This document shows positions 11,260 to 24,217 of a stretch of 64,000 bases of DNA, in pieces. The stretch's first letter is position 1. Each line of letters starts with the position of its first letter. The translations under genes and the position numbers were made by a program. The notes under the pieces are model-generated. The model saw nothing but the letters and a program-made list of their open reading frames with translations. It did no database searches and was not told the DNA's origin. Source of the stretch: Haemonchus contortus (taxonomy: Eukaryota; Nematoda; Chromadorea; Rhabditida; Trichostrongylidae); NCBI GenBank assembly GCA_000469685.2, contig LS997562.1:8756007-8820006 (forward strand). The letters run 5' to 3'.

Positions 11260-14200
11260 GACTGAAGATAATTGAGCAATCAATACTAAGATTATTTAAC
11301 AGCTATTCACAATTGATCGGAAAATATTCAAGAGTTCAAAACGAATCCATAGAAAAAATCAAAATTCAAGAAAGTAGCGGCAAGTATTTTACAGTTATGG
11401 AACTTGAACATTCGGTCTCACATTATCTGATTTAGAAACTGAAAGTTATGGCCGAGTTATAGAGAAAGCTTTGGGTTTGGGTGAGGCTCAGATTCATTCT
11501 TGCCCTTTGCAAGCATCGTGCCCTTTCTCCGCCTTCTTAATGGCATTTCGGACACAGCCTATAAGCACTCATACGTACAGCGTACGTGATGAGCCGGTCA
11601 GCCGATATCGGCATTGAACCGTAAGCTGTATGCTTTTTGATGTTAATTGCTCCGAGTTGGGGTTTTTATTCGACTATTTTTCGTCACAGACGGAAATGCA
11701 AAAGTCATAACAAGGTAGCTAAAACTTAGGCAAAACTTCGGCTTTGGGCAGGGCTCAATGGAAAATTCAAAGTCCGTTCTGCCTCGTAACCGAGTTTGGT
11801 TTCCAGAATAATACTTTCGCCGTTACAAAAATATTGCTCTAAACAGAAACCGGCAATAGTTCGGAGGTCTGCAACTATCGGGATCAGCTCTAGCACAGTA
11901 TTGCGCCCCAGGTTTTGGTGAAATCAGAGAGGAGTGGGAACGAAATTAGGTCTGTTGGCGAAGTTAGAACAAGGTAATCGCTCCTACGAGCAGTATCTCT
12001 TCCACAAGCAGAGGCACACAGGATCATGACAGTGAAATGGTGGCGTGAGACAAGTAATATAGAAACATCTGTGTGAAGCTGGGAATGGAATACCTTCGTG
12101 TAAATGACTCAAAGTCTCAGAAAGTAGAGCAAAAAAGTGGATTTTTCCGAAGAATTCCTTTTTTGTAAGGCGCATACAGACCTTGGGGTGAGAAAGTTGG
12201 TTGTTTTGCTGTGACAATGCGATGGAGTAGAATCATCGCTAGAAAACATTGTACGTCATCACTGTCATAGTTACAATAATAACATCTTCACACTACCCGT
12301 GCTCCCTTGGCTCCGCGTCTCCACCGCTCAGGATATTAAACAGTTATAGCTTCATAATAATACACTAATGCGCATATTGAGTGCCCTTCCGTGAATTGCC
12401 AGCGTCAGCTGTGGCATTCATAACTACTATTACGATACTCCACCAGCCACTCCACCAGGTAAGAAAGGAAAACGGGAAAAGCTGCTCACTGCAGTTCCTA
12501 GCCTTATCTCTGGAACATCAAGAAATTAATAGAAAATTAATAGCAATAGCTATAATAATAGGAAAATAATAGCAATCGAAAGGCAATGAGTACGAAAATG
12601 AAAACCGCAAACACAGCAAAATCAGGAATATGATTGAGCCTCGCATGAAAAAGCATAAAGACAATTATTTTTGGTCTCCAAAAATATCTGATGAAGCGGC
12701 GTCAAGAAGAATGTTGCCTTAAAACAACTACTTTTGGACGATAGCCAACACCACCGCCCCATTTGGCAGCCGGTTTTTTGAATAGGGATCATTAGCAGCT
12801 GTTGAATACCGAAAAACTATAATGAGGGTGCTTACCACGTGACGGTCATACTTACATTGAGGACAGGATACCTCAAAAAGGTCGGATGAGGCAAATCGGT
12901 CGGTAAATAATGAAATTAGTATTCAAACATTGAAAAAAGATGATTCAGTGGAAGTATAAGCTTGAAGGGGCACAGCTTTACTAAGGGCCAATACTTATAA
13001 GAATTTTTCCGAGAAAAATAAAATAGATTCTATGTAGTTACAGTAAAATCACGAATTGGTAATGACAACGAATACAATTTGTGTGGAAAATCGATAAAAC
13101 AGCCCATACAAAGGTTAGAGCTAGTAAAAAAAACGATCAATTTCGATCGCATTTAATCAATAATCGATAGAAATTTCGAGAAAATTCAAAATCGATCCAA
13201 ACAACGGGGAGTATACAATAGAGAGCTTTACACGTCACGTTCATGCATACTTGTCAGAAAACGTAAAGTGCCCATCTCCTCGCATGTCGTAACGTGTTAT
13301 GACAAGTCAAATGTGACGATCATTCCCGCTGCGAAATCCAACACCTATAATTAATGCCGTCGCCAAAGCCCGGGAGCCGGTCCCATCATTCGCGCATCCT
13401 GTTTCTTAACTACCTCTATACAATCTTCATGGGCTTAGGAAAGAGCCATGGGAAGCTGCTGAGCTACTTACTCGTCCAAGTAGTTTGACGTCGCAATTGA
13501 AATAAATGAAAAAAATGAAAAATAGAGAAAAGAGAGAAGAAAATAAGAATACAGGGGAAAGGATTTTCCTATTAAAGCGTTTGAGTTCAAAAATCTTGAG
13601 AAGGCAGAGGAGCTAGAATGTTAGCCAAATGCGGAAGAATCGATCAAGCTTGGACATCTCAAGTGTCCATCTAAGACAAATACGCAAAGTTCACAAGAGC
13701 CGATGGGGAGTCGCAAGCATAACTTATCTAATTAGCCTTCTTAAATGGTTGGAACGGGAGCTTTCCTACATTGTTGAAGTCGGGATAGAAAGGAGTGGTC
13801 TAACACGACAATCATCTCCTTGCACAGCAAGGTTTTCGAAGCCTTCTTTTCACCAGTGGTCACTTAATTAATAACAGATTTGTTTGGGATGATACAAACA
13901 GAAACTTATACACTGACTGGCCTCAAAATAGTTCTTAAAACCCAAAATCCGCGATAATCTTGAAAGGGAAACCTGGTGAATGAGACATTCCAGATAAAAC
14001 CAATTGAAGCAAAGTGACTGATTACTTAGTTGATCTCCCTGGTATTTAAGACCTTCGTGAAGGACTAGCAATACATAAAGACGCTGAGCAACTAGTTCTT
14101 CGTTTTTTGCCCACATACAACATCCCCTACTTTTCCCAGGTAATATTCATGGGACCTGTTCGCGAAAAAGTAGGAGTAGAGAGGGTAGAGTCGTAGTTAT

Positions 14201-15055
14201 AAAAACAGCTTTGATTGGCTCATCGAGTATCGCTGGGTGACTCTATCAAGACCAGAGACATCTGAATTACACACCAGTTTTTCAGAGTATCCTTTATCGC
14301 TTACATTCAAGTGAATCCGATTCGAATTCTCATTAAGCAATAAGCGTGACGGCTGCTTCTAAACATTCGCGTAACGGCATCAAGCATCACTTCTAAAGGG
14401 GGACCTGGCAAATAATCTATCGAATAATTTCATCTAGGGTTTTTTTCGAGAGTAAAAAATGTACAGCTCGGCCGATGTACGGAGAGAAGAGCAAATCGAT
14501 ACCAATGAGAGCAGTCAGTCGCGCAGCTGTTGAATGAATGAACGAAGGAAACCACATCTGGAGGGAAGATAGAGAGGCTGCTGTGCGCAGGCGGCAATCG
14601 ACCGCTCGCATTTACATAATGGGGTATTGTCGGATTACGAGTTCACTTAAAATCAAATCATAATATTTCTTTTTTCTCAGATCGTACAACAGTTATCTCG
14701 TCTGAGAATAAATCGAATAATTCGGGAAAGTTCATGGATCCGCGCTAATTATCAAAGGGTAACAAGTAACTCACGTAAAACCAACTGACTGGCATATTTC
14801 AGAAGTTAACACGCTTATGATAAAAATAAGAATGTAGTCGAAAAAAAAAGAAAGTCTGGGAGAAAAGAGGGTCTAGTATGGTAAGGAGGGGATGTTAGGC
14901 TGAAGTTGATTAGGTGATTATCCTATTTCGTGACTGGCACGAAATCGATCTTGGCGCACGATCTTGCCCATAGCTTCAGTACCCAAAAAAGAAACACTTA
15001 TACAAGTGACAGCATTTCCTTGAATCAAGACATTGTTTTTATTGTTCATTTCCAG
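11260..15055. other. Intergenic stretch between septin and the 15-kb orphan exons
   Basis: AT-rich, with simple ATA/AATAG-like tracts around 12520-12580. Isolated donor-like sites occur (plus strand near 12459; minus strand near 12850 and 12832, GTAAGT and GTAAGC). A well-bounded open segment lies at about 14691-14768 on the plus strand (TTTTTTCTCAG before, GTAACA after; 26 open codons), but its phase does not join the exons starting at 15056. I could not build a gene from these. Confidence 0.35.
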
Positions 15056-15628
15056 GTTTCAGAACTTGCAGACGTTGTGATACAGTAAACAGGGTCGTGG
15101 ATCTGCCTCGAAAGTCAGGGCAACTCAGTCTGGGCTTTCCACGCATGACCCCAGTGAGTTTGCCTGATTAGTTTTTCAATACGTCGCATATGTTAGAGCT
15201 TTTCTTGGTCATCATGAACTTCCTAAGTTATTACTTCGTGGTTATTGTAACACAAAACTCAGCCGACTGCAGAATTCGGCAAGCTTTCAAGACAAATATT
15301 CAGTATTAATATTAATATTGTTTCTTAATGCAATTCATGAAGGGCTAGGCTACAATCGTGTCCTAAACTTATACAGGAAAAGGAAGAGGAATTGGCGAGC
15401 GTTACATCTTCACATAGGTGATAAGTAGGAGAGAGAGATAGATAATATTAGTTATAGCCAGTAGTTTCCTTCAAATTTCCAGGTCTAACATTCGTTTCGA
15501 CAAGGGTGTGAGGAGACAATTCAAAAGATGTGCTGTTCCGAGTGTCAGTCAAAACCCATCGACTGGCAATTTCGTAAGAAAAGCCGTTAAGAAGGCTATA
15601 TCCAACATGGGTGAAGAAGGAGACCGAG
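15056..15628 (+). CDS. Unidentified multi-exon gene fragment
   Basis: Three exons with closing phases: 15056-15153, 15377-15417 and 15483-15628. All have AG/GT borders (TTCCAG, ATACAG, TTCCAG acceptors; GTGAGT, GTGATA, GTACGA donors). The product contains FRTCRRCDTVNRVVDL, then EKEEELASVTSSHR, then a basic stretch NIRFDKGVRRQFKRC and VRKAVKKAISNMGEEGDR. No family recognised. Translation may start at the ATG at 15145 (MTPEKEEEL), with 15056-15144 as leader, or further upstream. If the last donor is not used the frame stops at 15729. It sits about 1.6 kb upstream of NSA2 on the same strand. Confidence 0.4.
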
Positions 15629-17180
15629 GTACGAATCAATTACTTCCTTTTCGCCGTTGCACCTTATTAAAAAAGAGAAAAAACTCGCGCTTGTCCTCAA
15701 ATATTGATTTTCCTAATCTAAAATGCTGAAATATAGCACCTTGCAGTTCCACTTCTCTGCGTAATTTCATTTTCATCAAAAAGAGTTCATTCAAAGTGAT
15801 ACCAGAGGTACATAGGAGAAGCCGAGTATAACTGAAGATCAGAAAAAGTGCTAGTTCTGAGGTCTGACTAGCTAGTTCGCAGTGCCGTACACACTTGGCC
15901 ACTTTTTACAGTAACAATCTTCTTTAACTGTCGCAATCAAAGAAAAAAGTTACGCGGCGAGTCGCCAGCCAGAACACGTCGTGAGCAGAGCAAAAACTGG
16001 TGAGTTGAATAGAAATTCGAAGGCCACTCGCTAGATAACCATCGAATATAAAAACAACCGTCGCTAAAGAACAATGGAATACTGAGAAGTTTGTAATTTG
16101 TAAGACGGACCAAATTAATCAATATTATGTGCGTTATACCCTCGTTCTTATAATGGAATAAGCTTTCGCGTTGACCTCACCACGGGTGTTTCCTTTGGTG
16201 AAGATGCTGAATGTTCACACGGTAACCAGTTCAAAACAACTCAAGGGAAGTGAAAAACCAAATGAAGTTGGATTGTTCGCAATGATTTCCAAAAATATAC
16301 CAGATGCAAAGAAAAAAGCCAGGAGGAGGTAAGGGAAAACCCAGGAAAATGAAAAAATGAGAAGGAAGGGGAAGAGGTAGAGTGGATGATATGTTACGCA
16401 ATTCAGATTCCCGAGTGCGGACTTGGTGTTGAAATGACCAACCAGATCTGGAACCTCCTGAACCTTCACTGGCCAGTCAGTTAACTGTGATCTAATAATC
16501 TGTGGAAGGCATCACAAGTAATTCTGTGATCTTCCCCCATGAGAGACTCATTTTGTAACTCTTGATATCACAACGCATAAAGTAAGGACCTAAACTCCAA
16601 GAGCAGAAAGGGCAAGCGGATTAATGAGTCAACAGAGGTCATCTAGATATAACTGAGAACAAGGCCTGAATTAAATGGAGCGGAAGAACGCTCAGTTTAG
16701 AACAGATTTTCCGCAATGATTCAATGAAGGCGGGTTTCTGCCACATTCAAATACAAAATTATCGCGCTCTATCGTCAATCGTTGTGGGAACCAGCTAATT
16801 TTTTATGTCACCGCCCTTTAACATCAATTTGGAATATTTGGCAACTCAATGAAAATCATTTTTGTGAAGCTTCCTGCATTAGATTTTATAGTATACTTTC
16901 CATTTGGCTTGCTACATTACACATACATTTGGCTGTTGCTGTTCAATTATATATATCTGTTCCAACCTAAGCACTCGTTATTCAAATTTTGTGTCATAAA
17001 CATTCAATTCTTACCGAATTGCTGAGTTATGGGCTGAGCGCTCAGTCCAGGGCCTAGTCCTACTCGAGGCTATGGGGAAATCCCATGGCTTAGCAATTTC
17101 ATGAGGGTTTTGCATCGCAGTAATGCGAAAAACAAGGTCTACAATTAATAGTAGATCAAAATAGACTTTAACTTATTTCA
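15629..17180. other. Intergenic stretch before NSA2
   Basis: No gene recognised. It holds a 12-bp perfect palindrome CTGAGCGCTCAG near 17034. At 17171-17181 lies the acceptor ACTTATTTCAG, 39 bases before the NSA2 start codon, a plausible spliced-leader acceptor for that gene. Confidence 0.4.
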
Positions 17181-17220
17181 GACAGACTCGGGTTACACTT
17201 CTACGCAATAACTTGCCAAA

Positions 17221-19897
17221 ATGGTACGAGTTTTTTGGCTCAAAACGCTTTGACTCTTCTTTATTTTGTTCTTTTCAGCCGCAGAATGACCATATGGATC
17301 TCCACCGTAAGAGGCACGGAAGACGCCTCGATTATGAGGAGAGGCAGTAAGTCTAATTATCTGTTTTTGTTTTTTTCTATCCCTAGCTGTTCGACGTCCC
17401 ATTTGCAAGTTATGCCGAGGCTAGTGATAAGATGGTAGCGGAAAAACGGCAATAAGAAGTAGTCGAAACAGTGTCGAAACTTTTTGAAGTAAAAGGTATA
17501 TGTGTAGTAGGTAGGTATGGGGCGCATATTCCTCCGGTCAAACTGTACCGTAATTCGTTTTTGTGATAAATGGCTGTTGATCGGTTATTGATATGTTAAT
17601 TTGTTGTTTCCAATAGTTGTTTGTTGAATGTACTATCATTCCTAGGCGGAAAAAGCAAGCTCGAGCTGCTCATGAACGCTCTCAAATGGCTAAGAAGTTG
17701 CGAGGTCATAAGGCCAAGCTCTACCATAAGAAGAGGTATTCGGAGAAGGTGGGAAAGTTTCAGTCGGTTTTGGACATAACCCTCGTTTAGCTGATAGAAT
17801 TACGTCAAATTAGGCAGTTGTACTGGGTTTCAAGAAGAATTCCAGGTTGAAATGCGAAAGTTGCTCAAACAGCATGAGGAGAAAGAGCAGAAGAGCACAG
17901 TAGACACCCCTGATCAGGTAGAAATTTTCGATGCAGCTTCTTATTGTGATGTTTTTCTTAGTGGTTAATATTCAGGGTGCGGTTCCCGCTTACCTTTTGG
18001 ATCGTCAGCAGCAAACTACTGGCACAGTTCTTTCTAATATGATCAAGCAGAAGAGAAAGCAGAAAGCTGTGAGTTCGTTCGTCAATTCACTATGGAGTTT
18101 CTGCGGCCCTGAATTAGTTGATATAATGGCTATTCTTCCTGTTCTTCATTCTTTTTGTTGAGTCTGAAACCATTTCGTAGAGAGCTAACTCCGTTCGTCT
18201 GCCTCCTCAGGAGGAATTGAAGACGTTGTTGGATAGTTTTGAATGAATTGTGCTCTCGTTCTTTTCAGGGCAAATACCAAGTTCCTCTTCCTCAAGTTAG
18301 AGCTGTCAGTGATGCGGAAGCATTCAAAGTGGTAAAGTCTGGAAAAACAAAAAGGAAAGGTTGGAAGCGAATGGTCACAAAGGCATGTTTCTTTCTATTC
18401 AGCAATTTTTTTTGATTGTTTCTTTTTTTTTGCAGTTTTCTTATTTAATCTTCATTCCTCCGGCGTTTATTGTTGTTCAGGTGACTTTCGTAGGAGAGTC
18501 GTTCACGCGTAAGCCGGCAAAGTTCGAAAGATTTATTAGACCTATGGGATTACGTTTTACAAAGGTACTAACTTGTTCCATTAGATCAGTTTTGATGCAT
18601 TTCTTATGATTTGTTCGACCGATATTTGTTATCGGCCGTGGTTTAACCGGAAGACCGATATTTCGAGACCATTGTGTTTGGGATTCAACTCGAATCGAAT
18701 TCGTATTTCCAGTGCTTAGTTATATTCCCATTTGAATCGAACATCAAGAGTTTACTATGGGGAAGGCATGGCCGACTTATTTCACTGATCAAAGGCTTTT
18801 ACGTGTTTAGTGATAACTTCCTATTTAGCAAACGTTAACTTGTGATCTTCTGCCTCATATGTAAGCCTACCCGCTGTTGCGTGGTAAATTAGCTTCTCTC
18901 AATTTTATAATCAAGTAATGGTTGATTAGAAACTGCCCAAAGAAACTTGTCTGATTTGTTTATATGTGAGTAGCCCATTTTAAGTGGGGTTCCTTCGCCT
19001 AAAGATGCATAGGGTTCAAGATTGACTTACTGCTCGTCAGCCACTGTTTTTAGACATATCTTTTCATTTCGCTCCCTTTATTTCTGTTCTTTTTGTCCCG
19101 TTGGAGGTCCGTAGTATATGTGAAGTCACTATGGCATCATTTTTGTCCCATGGGTTTGAATAATGATAAGTTTACCCCTGATGCAATTTTTCTAATTGTT
19201 CTTCCTCTGTTGTTTTCTACCAACTGATTATTCTTGGAGAAATATTCAGTAGCTGTTCGTCAACAATCGGTGTCATATCAATTCATTGGTTGACTAATCG
19301 ATTTCGTAGGGGACCACCCGCATCGTTGCATAACATTGCTTTCCGGATGGTTTTGCTATTGCCATATTCACCCAATTACTCATCGTCATCGTGACATACT
19401 TTACTAAATTTTACATTTATCCAGATTCTAGAAAAGATTAAAAATGTGAGAAGCTTAATTGGATTCCGCTAGTGGTAGTTTTCTATGGGTCTGCGAGTGT
19501 TCTATCTTCCATATCAGTCTGCTCATGCCTATTTCTTGAATGTGAGTCATTTCAGGCTCATGTCACTCACCCTGAACTGCAAACGACTTTCCATCTCCCG
19601 ATTGTCGCAGTGAAGAAGAATCCATCAAGTCAAATGTATACATCATTGGGGGTGATTACGAAGGGAACCATAATTGAGGTGAACGTATCCGAGTTGGGTA
19701 TGGTTACGCAAGGAGGAAAGGTAGATTTTTAGAGTTTATGCTTTTATGATTCATGTGACGTTGTAGACCAAGTTTTGTTGGTAATAGAATTATAATTACC
19801 GATTCTCTTCCATTTTTAGGTTGTATGGGGGAAATTCGCTCAAGTCACGAATAATCCCGAAAACGACGGTTGTATTAATGCGGTATTGTTGATTTAA
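17221..19897 (+). CDS. NSA2: Ribosome biogenesis protein NSA2 homolog (259 aa, complete)
   Basis: Nine exons: 17221-17223 (the ATG alone), 17279-17346, 17646-17748, 17846-17917, 17976-18068, 18269-18382, 18481-18564, 19556-19720, 19820-19897. The product is collinear with the roughly 260-residue NSA2/TINP1 family: N-terminal [19 protein letters not shown], basic nuclear region, [67 protein letters not shown], and C-terminal [18 protein letters not shown]2 is a nucleolar pre-60S factor needed for 27S rRNA processing. Intron 6 (18383-18480) begins with GC (AAG|GCATGT), a GC-AG intron. A CATAAA near 19905 may serve as the polyA signal. Introns 3 and 7 are long by comparison. The adjacent septin on the other strand matches the remembered C. 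elegans order. Confidence 0.95.
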
Positions 19898-21599
19898 GTT
19901 GTTCCATAAAGCGATTTTTTTGTTACATGGTTTACATATTGTTAAATGATTATATGTTGTTTCTGGTTACTGCCCTGGTTTGTTGTTCATCACACTGGTT
20001 ACCAGTTAACTATCATATTTGAGAAGTTAGTTCCCTCTCTTTCCGACCACCTCCTTGTACATATTCATTGAAGAGTGAAAAGATAAATGATGCTTGTTTC
20101 ATGGAATGTTGAGATATGAACAGACGGGTACACTTGGTGAAATTCCCATGTGGATACCGTACTAATGAATATCATGTGTCGGTTTTGCGTCTTTCTCGTT
20201 CCGAATGTCCCACGAGAGTAGTTGGCGTCGGACCTATTGATGCCAGTGTGATGTGTTTGGGCATCCGTTGGCGCTTTTCTATTATCCGTCATCAAACCTT
20301 CAGAGAGTTGTTCATGAATCATTGCTGCGAATTATAGAATTCTTCACGAGATCCGGGTATACGGTAGTTGTTGCAAAGGAGATTACGGTAGAAAAATTTT
20401 GAAATAGAGCAGCTCAATGGATAATCGTTTTACTTGCTTAGTGGTAATGTTAGAAAAATTCTGGAAAACGTATTGTTTTGGAAAATATTGAAAGTTGTAG
20501 TTCTTACTGACTATTACCTTCGTAAAATAAGCGGTGTACCGATTTGATGTGACAATATGAATGGTAAGTGGTGTACCGATTTGATGTGGGAATATGAATG
20601 GGTTTCGTTTGCAGCCTGGGTGACTGGGACTGTAGTACTATCAAATTACCCAGGAGACTTTTTGTGGTGAATTACATGATTTGAAGTAGTTATTTCAAAA
20701 GGAGCGTATGTTGCATGTCAAGGCGGCATGTCAAGGAAATGTGTGTTGTAAAGGGTGATTACGTCCATCTTTCATTTAACATTTTAGAAAAGTCGATTCT
20801 AACAATGCTGTAAGCACAGCTTTATCCTCGCATTATGATCTGCTTGAGCATTCTTTTGTTGATGATGGGACTGAAATATATTCGGTTGAGTTGTACGATT
20901 TCAGCTTTCACCGACTTCGGTCAGGATAACAGCTGGTAAAGATCCCCGAGAAACAGCGATGGAAGCCAGCAATGTCTGTCATTCCTGCAGCCAGCCAGCT
21001 AACCTTGGACTCAGGACCAGCAACATCGTAAGAAGACCATCGTAGGCAAGATTCATTGTCGATGAGTCGGCTTTGACTTTCAAAAAAGGCAGATGACAGG
21101 CCAGCAATCCCTTTCAAGGAGGGCCATGTTATGGTTTAGGCACAATGAGTTCTTAATTTTACAATTTTAATCCTCAAATGCTGCATTTGGTGGTTCTGCT
21201 CTCGAGGTTTCTACTGGCAGTGGTTGTTCACCTCACCATCTTGATTTATTCTATAAGTTTAGGTGTACAGCTAAGCTGTCCATAGCGAGCGCACGGGCAG
21301 CACCTCATGTAAATATGACAGTTGACTATTGTCTCCAAGAGGAATAACTTCTGAGGTAATTGTCTCACAGATAAAGGACCCCTCCCTTCTTCATAGGACG
21401 CGAGATTCTGAACTACTTATTCTCAGTCGTTCTCAGTAAAATACCGCCTAGAACTGGCTACGGCCTTTCAACTTTTTCACAGTCGTATGGGTAACTTCTT
21501 GTGAAGAAAGAGTATCTTGTGAATGAACAGCACTGATGAAGTAAATTTATTTAAAGCTTATTCCGAGAGATCCTCGAAGAGGGATGACTTCGACTAGAT
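19898..21599. other. Intergenic stretch between NSA2 and the homeobox gene
   Basis: No gene recognised. It contains a two-copy 37-bp tandem repeat at 20528-20601. Short open frames near 20116-20337 and 20908-21117 have no splice or domain support. Confidence 0.4.
20528..20601. repeat. Two-copy 37-bp tandem duplication
   Basis: The unit beginning TAAGCGGTGTACCGATTTGA is followed directly by a near-identical unit beginning TAAGTGGTGTACCGATTTGA; both end AATATGAATGG. Three or so mismatches separate them, so it is a recent local duplication in non-coding DNA. Confidence 0.85.
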
Positions 21600-24217
21600 T
21601 CAGACCTGTGACTGCTCTGACGTTTGGGAATTGACGACAGGTCCTTGGCAACGTTTGTTCTTCATGCGACGATTTTGAAACCAGATCTTCACCTGAAATA
21701 GGTTGGTTACTCATTTCTGATCTACGCTATTCTTTCGGTACTGTCTTAGAAGTCACAGTTTTCATATCGTTCCGCGAAGGTCTCCTCAAAAGCATTAGTT
21801 AGTATACTGTGCCTTCTGAGCCCCCTACTTTTTAACCTTTTACTGCAGCAGATTACGAAGAGTAAAGCTGTATTTGCATTCCTGACCTATTTAAGTTTCA
21901 AAATCATTTAGTGTAGAAAATAATAGAAGCCGTGGTGGTAATCTGTTGAAGTCGTGGCGATCGCGCTGATAGGAAGCGGTGTTGAACCAGATTCAGGCTT
22001 TTACCGTCGTTTAGGTTAAAAGTGGCATATATTCAATTTATGTCTAAGAGCTGCTAAGACGGGTGGTACACTTGGCTGGCGCATTCCATTGAAGATGGCT
22101 AAATTCGTACCCATTTGGCCCACGGTTTATCCTTAACTGTCATTTTTGGCTTCTTACGCCTTTTGGAGCCATTTACAGATGTTCAGAGTGGTTCATAGCT
22201 TTTCTCGCGAAAATATCGGTTTTATAAGATCGAGTTTACCTGCGTTTCAGTGAGACAGAGTTCCTGTGCCAATTGGTAACGTCTGGGTCGACTTAGGTAC
22301 TTGTTCTCGCCAAATTGCCGCTCCAGTTCGATAAGCTGCTCGCTGGTGAATGCCGTACGGGGACGTCGCATTTTACCCCACGTCTGCCATGCTCCCACTG
22401 AAATACCCTCGTGTGAAGTTTTTCAATTCTCTAGAATCACCTCTCGAAAGATCAACGTACAAGTTAGTGCCAACTGATCGTACAGTAGCGGTACGGTTGG
22501 AGCAAGGAGTGGATACTGTAGTCGATCGATGGGGAAATTTGATGTGATCGAAAAAAGAGGCGAAGAAGCTGGAAAACGAAGGTCATTATGCTATGGCTTG
22601 TTGTTTTCGAATTTTCTACTCACCTGGTGTTGTAGTGTTTGCATGTGGTACGGTAGTGCAGGAAGTTGCTGTAGAGAGTGGTACAGGTGACTGATAGTGT
22701 GGAGTAACGTGAGGAGTGGTATCGCTGCATTGGGGTGATCTTCGAAGTTTACCTTAAATATCAATGGTACTGAGTAAAATGGCTCTCCTGCTTTACATTA
22801 CTAGGCTAACATGAGATTTTCTAGGTTTAATTTGAGAACTTTTTGCTTGGGATATGTGGGGGTACTACGTTCAGTGTGCTATACTTTCTAGGCTCAATCA
22901 AAAAAAACTGGTAAGAATTTCCAAAAATAGCGCCCAATGTAAATGGGTTCTGTAAGACCCCTCGAAGGGACATCATCGTCTAGGCCCGATAGCTTTCAAA
23001 TAAAAGTCCTTAGGCTTGGACCTTTTGCTGACCCGAGCACTCAATTAATTCTGAGGAGGTGCCGCTATCCTTCAATTCAAGTCTGATGACTACTTCCTGC
23101 CTCCACAAAGTAGGATATGACACCAGTTTTACATAATGTTATATCAGGTCATCTCGAAAATTTGTGCCACTTCCGGACTTTTTTACTTAACTTAATTCTA
23201 AAATAAATGTAAGATCAACGAACATCATATGCACATCACTATCAACAACTTGTTGCCAACGACTGGATAGGTTATGGATGGCTCGCCTCTATAATTCCTG
23301 CGGTATCGAGCTGAGGATGAGGTCATTTTGAGATCTTCCGAAAGATCCTATTTTTTGCCAGCAGAGTGGCTGCAAAGGCACGGAGTAGGTGGTAGTCGGA
23401 TGAAGCCGGGTCGAAGCTACTTGTAGAGGGCCATAGAATTTTTCAGCTTAACCCTATGATCTCGAGCTGTGTCGTCTCCGAGACAGGAGGTCTAGCACTA
23501 TTGTGAAACAGGTATACTTTGTCAGACTTCGAAGAGGCTAGCTGGAGTGTTTCCTCCGACGTTCGTAGCTGAATACGCTAGACCTCGCTTGTAACAGTGG
23601 CGTTGGGAGGAAGAGCTCCCTGTGATATACTCAGCGAACACCACCAGACCGATAGCATGTTCCCCTAATTGGGTAGACCTGATCTCAAGGTCGGTTAACC
23701 CCTTCTGAAGGATCCAGGCCCTGATGCATCCGCCTCGAAGTCACGTAAAATGATCACTTCTCATTTCTGTTGGTAATGATGTCCATTCGGTCCGTTTAGC
23801 GGGAGCGACGGCGGGAGTGAAGTTGTGGACAATACTCTATTCTTGGGGACTGGTCAACTCTTGAGAAAGAGACCCATTTGTCTAACTTCAAGACTTTTCC
23901 GTGAAGGCGACGACCTCTCTCCACCAACATTTGGAGCAACTGGGTGTTATGTGATTGCTGTAGAGCGAGTCATTTCGTTCAGGTACACTCCGATCAGAGA
24001 GCGTAGCCGATTAATTTCAATGTGCACGATTTTTTGAGACGAAATCACACTCTACTGGGACAGAACATTAGATGCAGATCGAATTCGAACCCCTGAATCA
24101 TTTGATTTGAACCTATAAGACTGAATAGTTCATACCATCATCGATGCAGTAGTTCAGAGGAGTGTCTGGAGCTGTTCCCTGATTCGAGCATAGTAAAGCG
24201 TCAATAGAAGCGAACAT
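21600..24217 (-). CDS. ceh-12: MNX/HB9-class homeodomain transcription factor (153 aa, complete)
   Basis: Four exons: 24217-24136, 22752-22624, 22397-22240, 21692-21600; all phases close. The start MFASIDALL resembles the remembered start of C. elegans CEH-12. The homeodomain covers residues 80-139, beginning [13 protein letters not shown], with [13 protein letters not shown] in helix 2 and [14 protein letters not shown] in helix 3 (Trp48, Gln50, Asn51 present). RRPRTAF plus NKYLSRP is characteristic of MNX. A conserved AWQTWGK lies directly N-terminal. A Ser/Thr/Pro-rich exon 2 precedes it, and a short 17-residue tail follows the homeodomain. In C. elegans the gene specifies VB motor neurons downstream of UNC-4-type repression (known); the same role here is inference. 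Intron 1 (22753-24135) hosts a dead mariner on the same strand. EMX and Gbx were considered; helix 2 fits them less well. Confidence 0.86.
23145..23900 (-). mobile_element. Decayed mariner transposon relic
   Basis: Minus-strand translation gives mariner transposase landmarks in order but with stops and frameshifts. MLSVWW (about 23641-23658) matches the VMLCVWWD region. [13 protein letters not shown] (about 23470-23510) matches the DNARPH motif, with the catalytic Asp reading His. [14 protein letters not shown] (about 23380-23420) matches the SPDLAPSDYHLF motif. [15 protein letters not shown] (about 23240-23284) matches the C-terminal RW..V box. A mariner-like terminal end CAGGTCATCTCGAAAATTTG lies at 23145, downstream of the transposase remnant. 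I could not fix the other end. It lies inside ceh-12 intron 1 and cannot encode active transposase. Confidence 0.75.

Noticed and set aside
11260..11283. Septin start eight codons further upstream
   Set aside because: The upstream codon is TTG and lies in front of a likely trans-splice acceptor; the ATG at 11259 is preferred.
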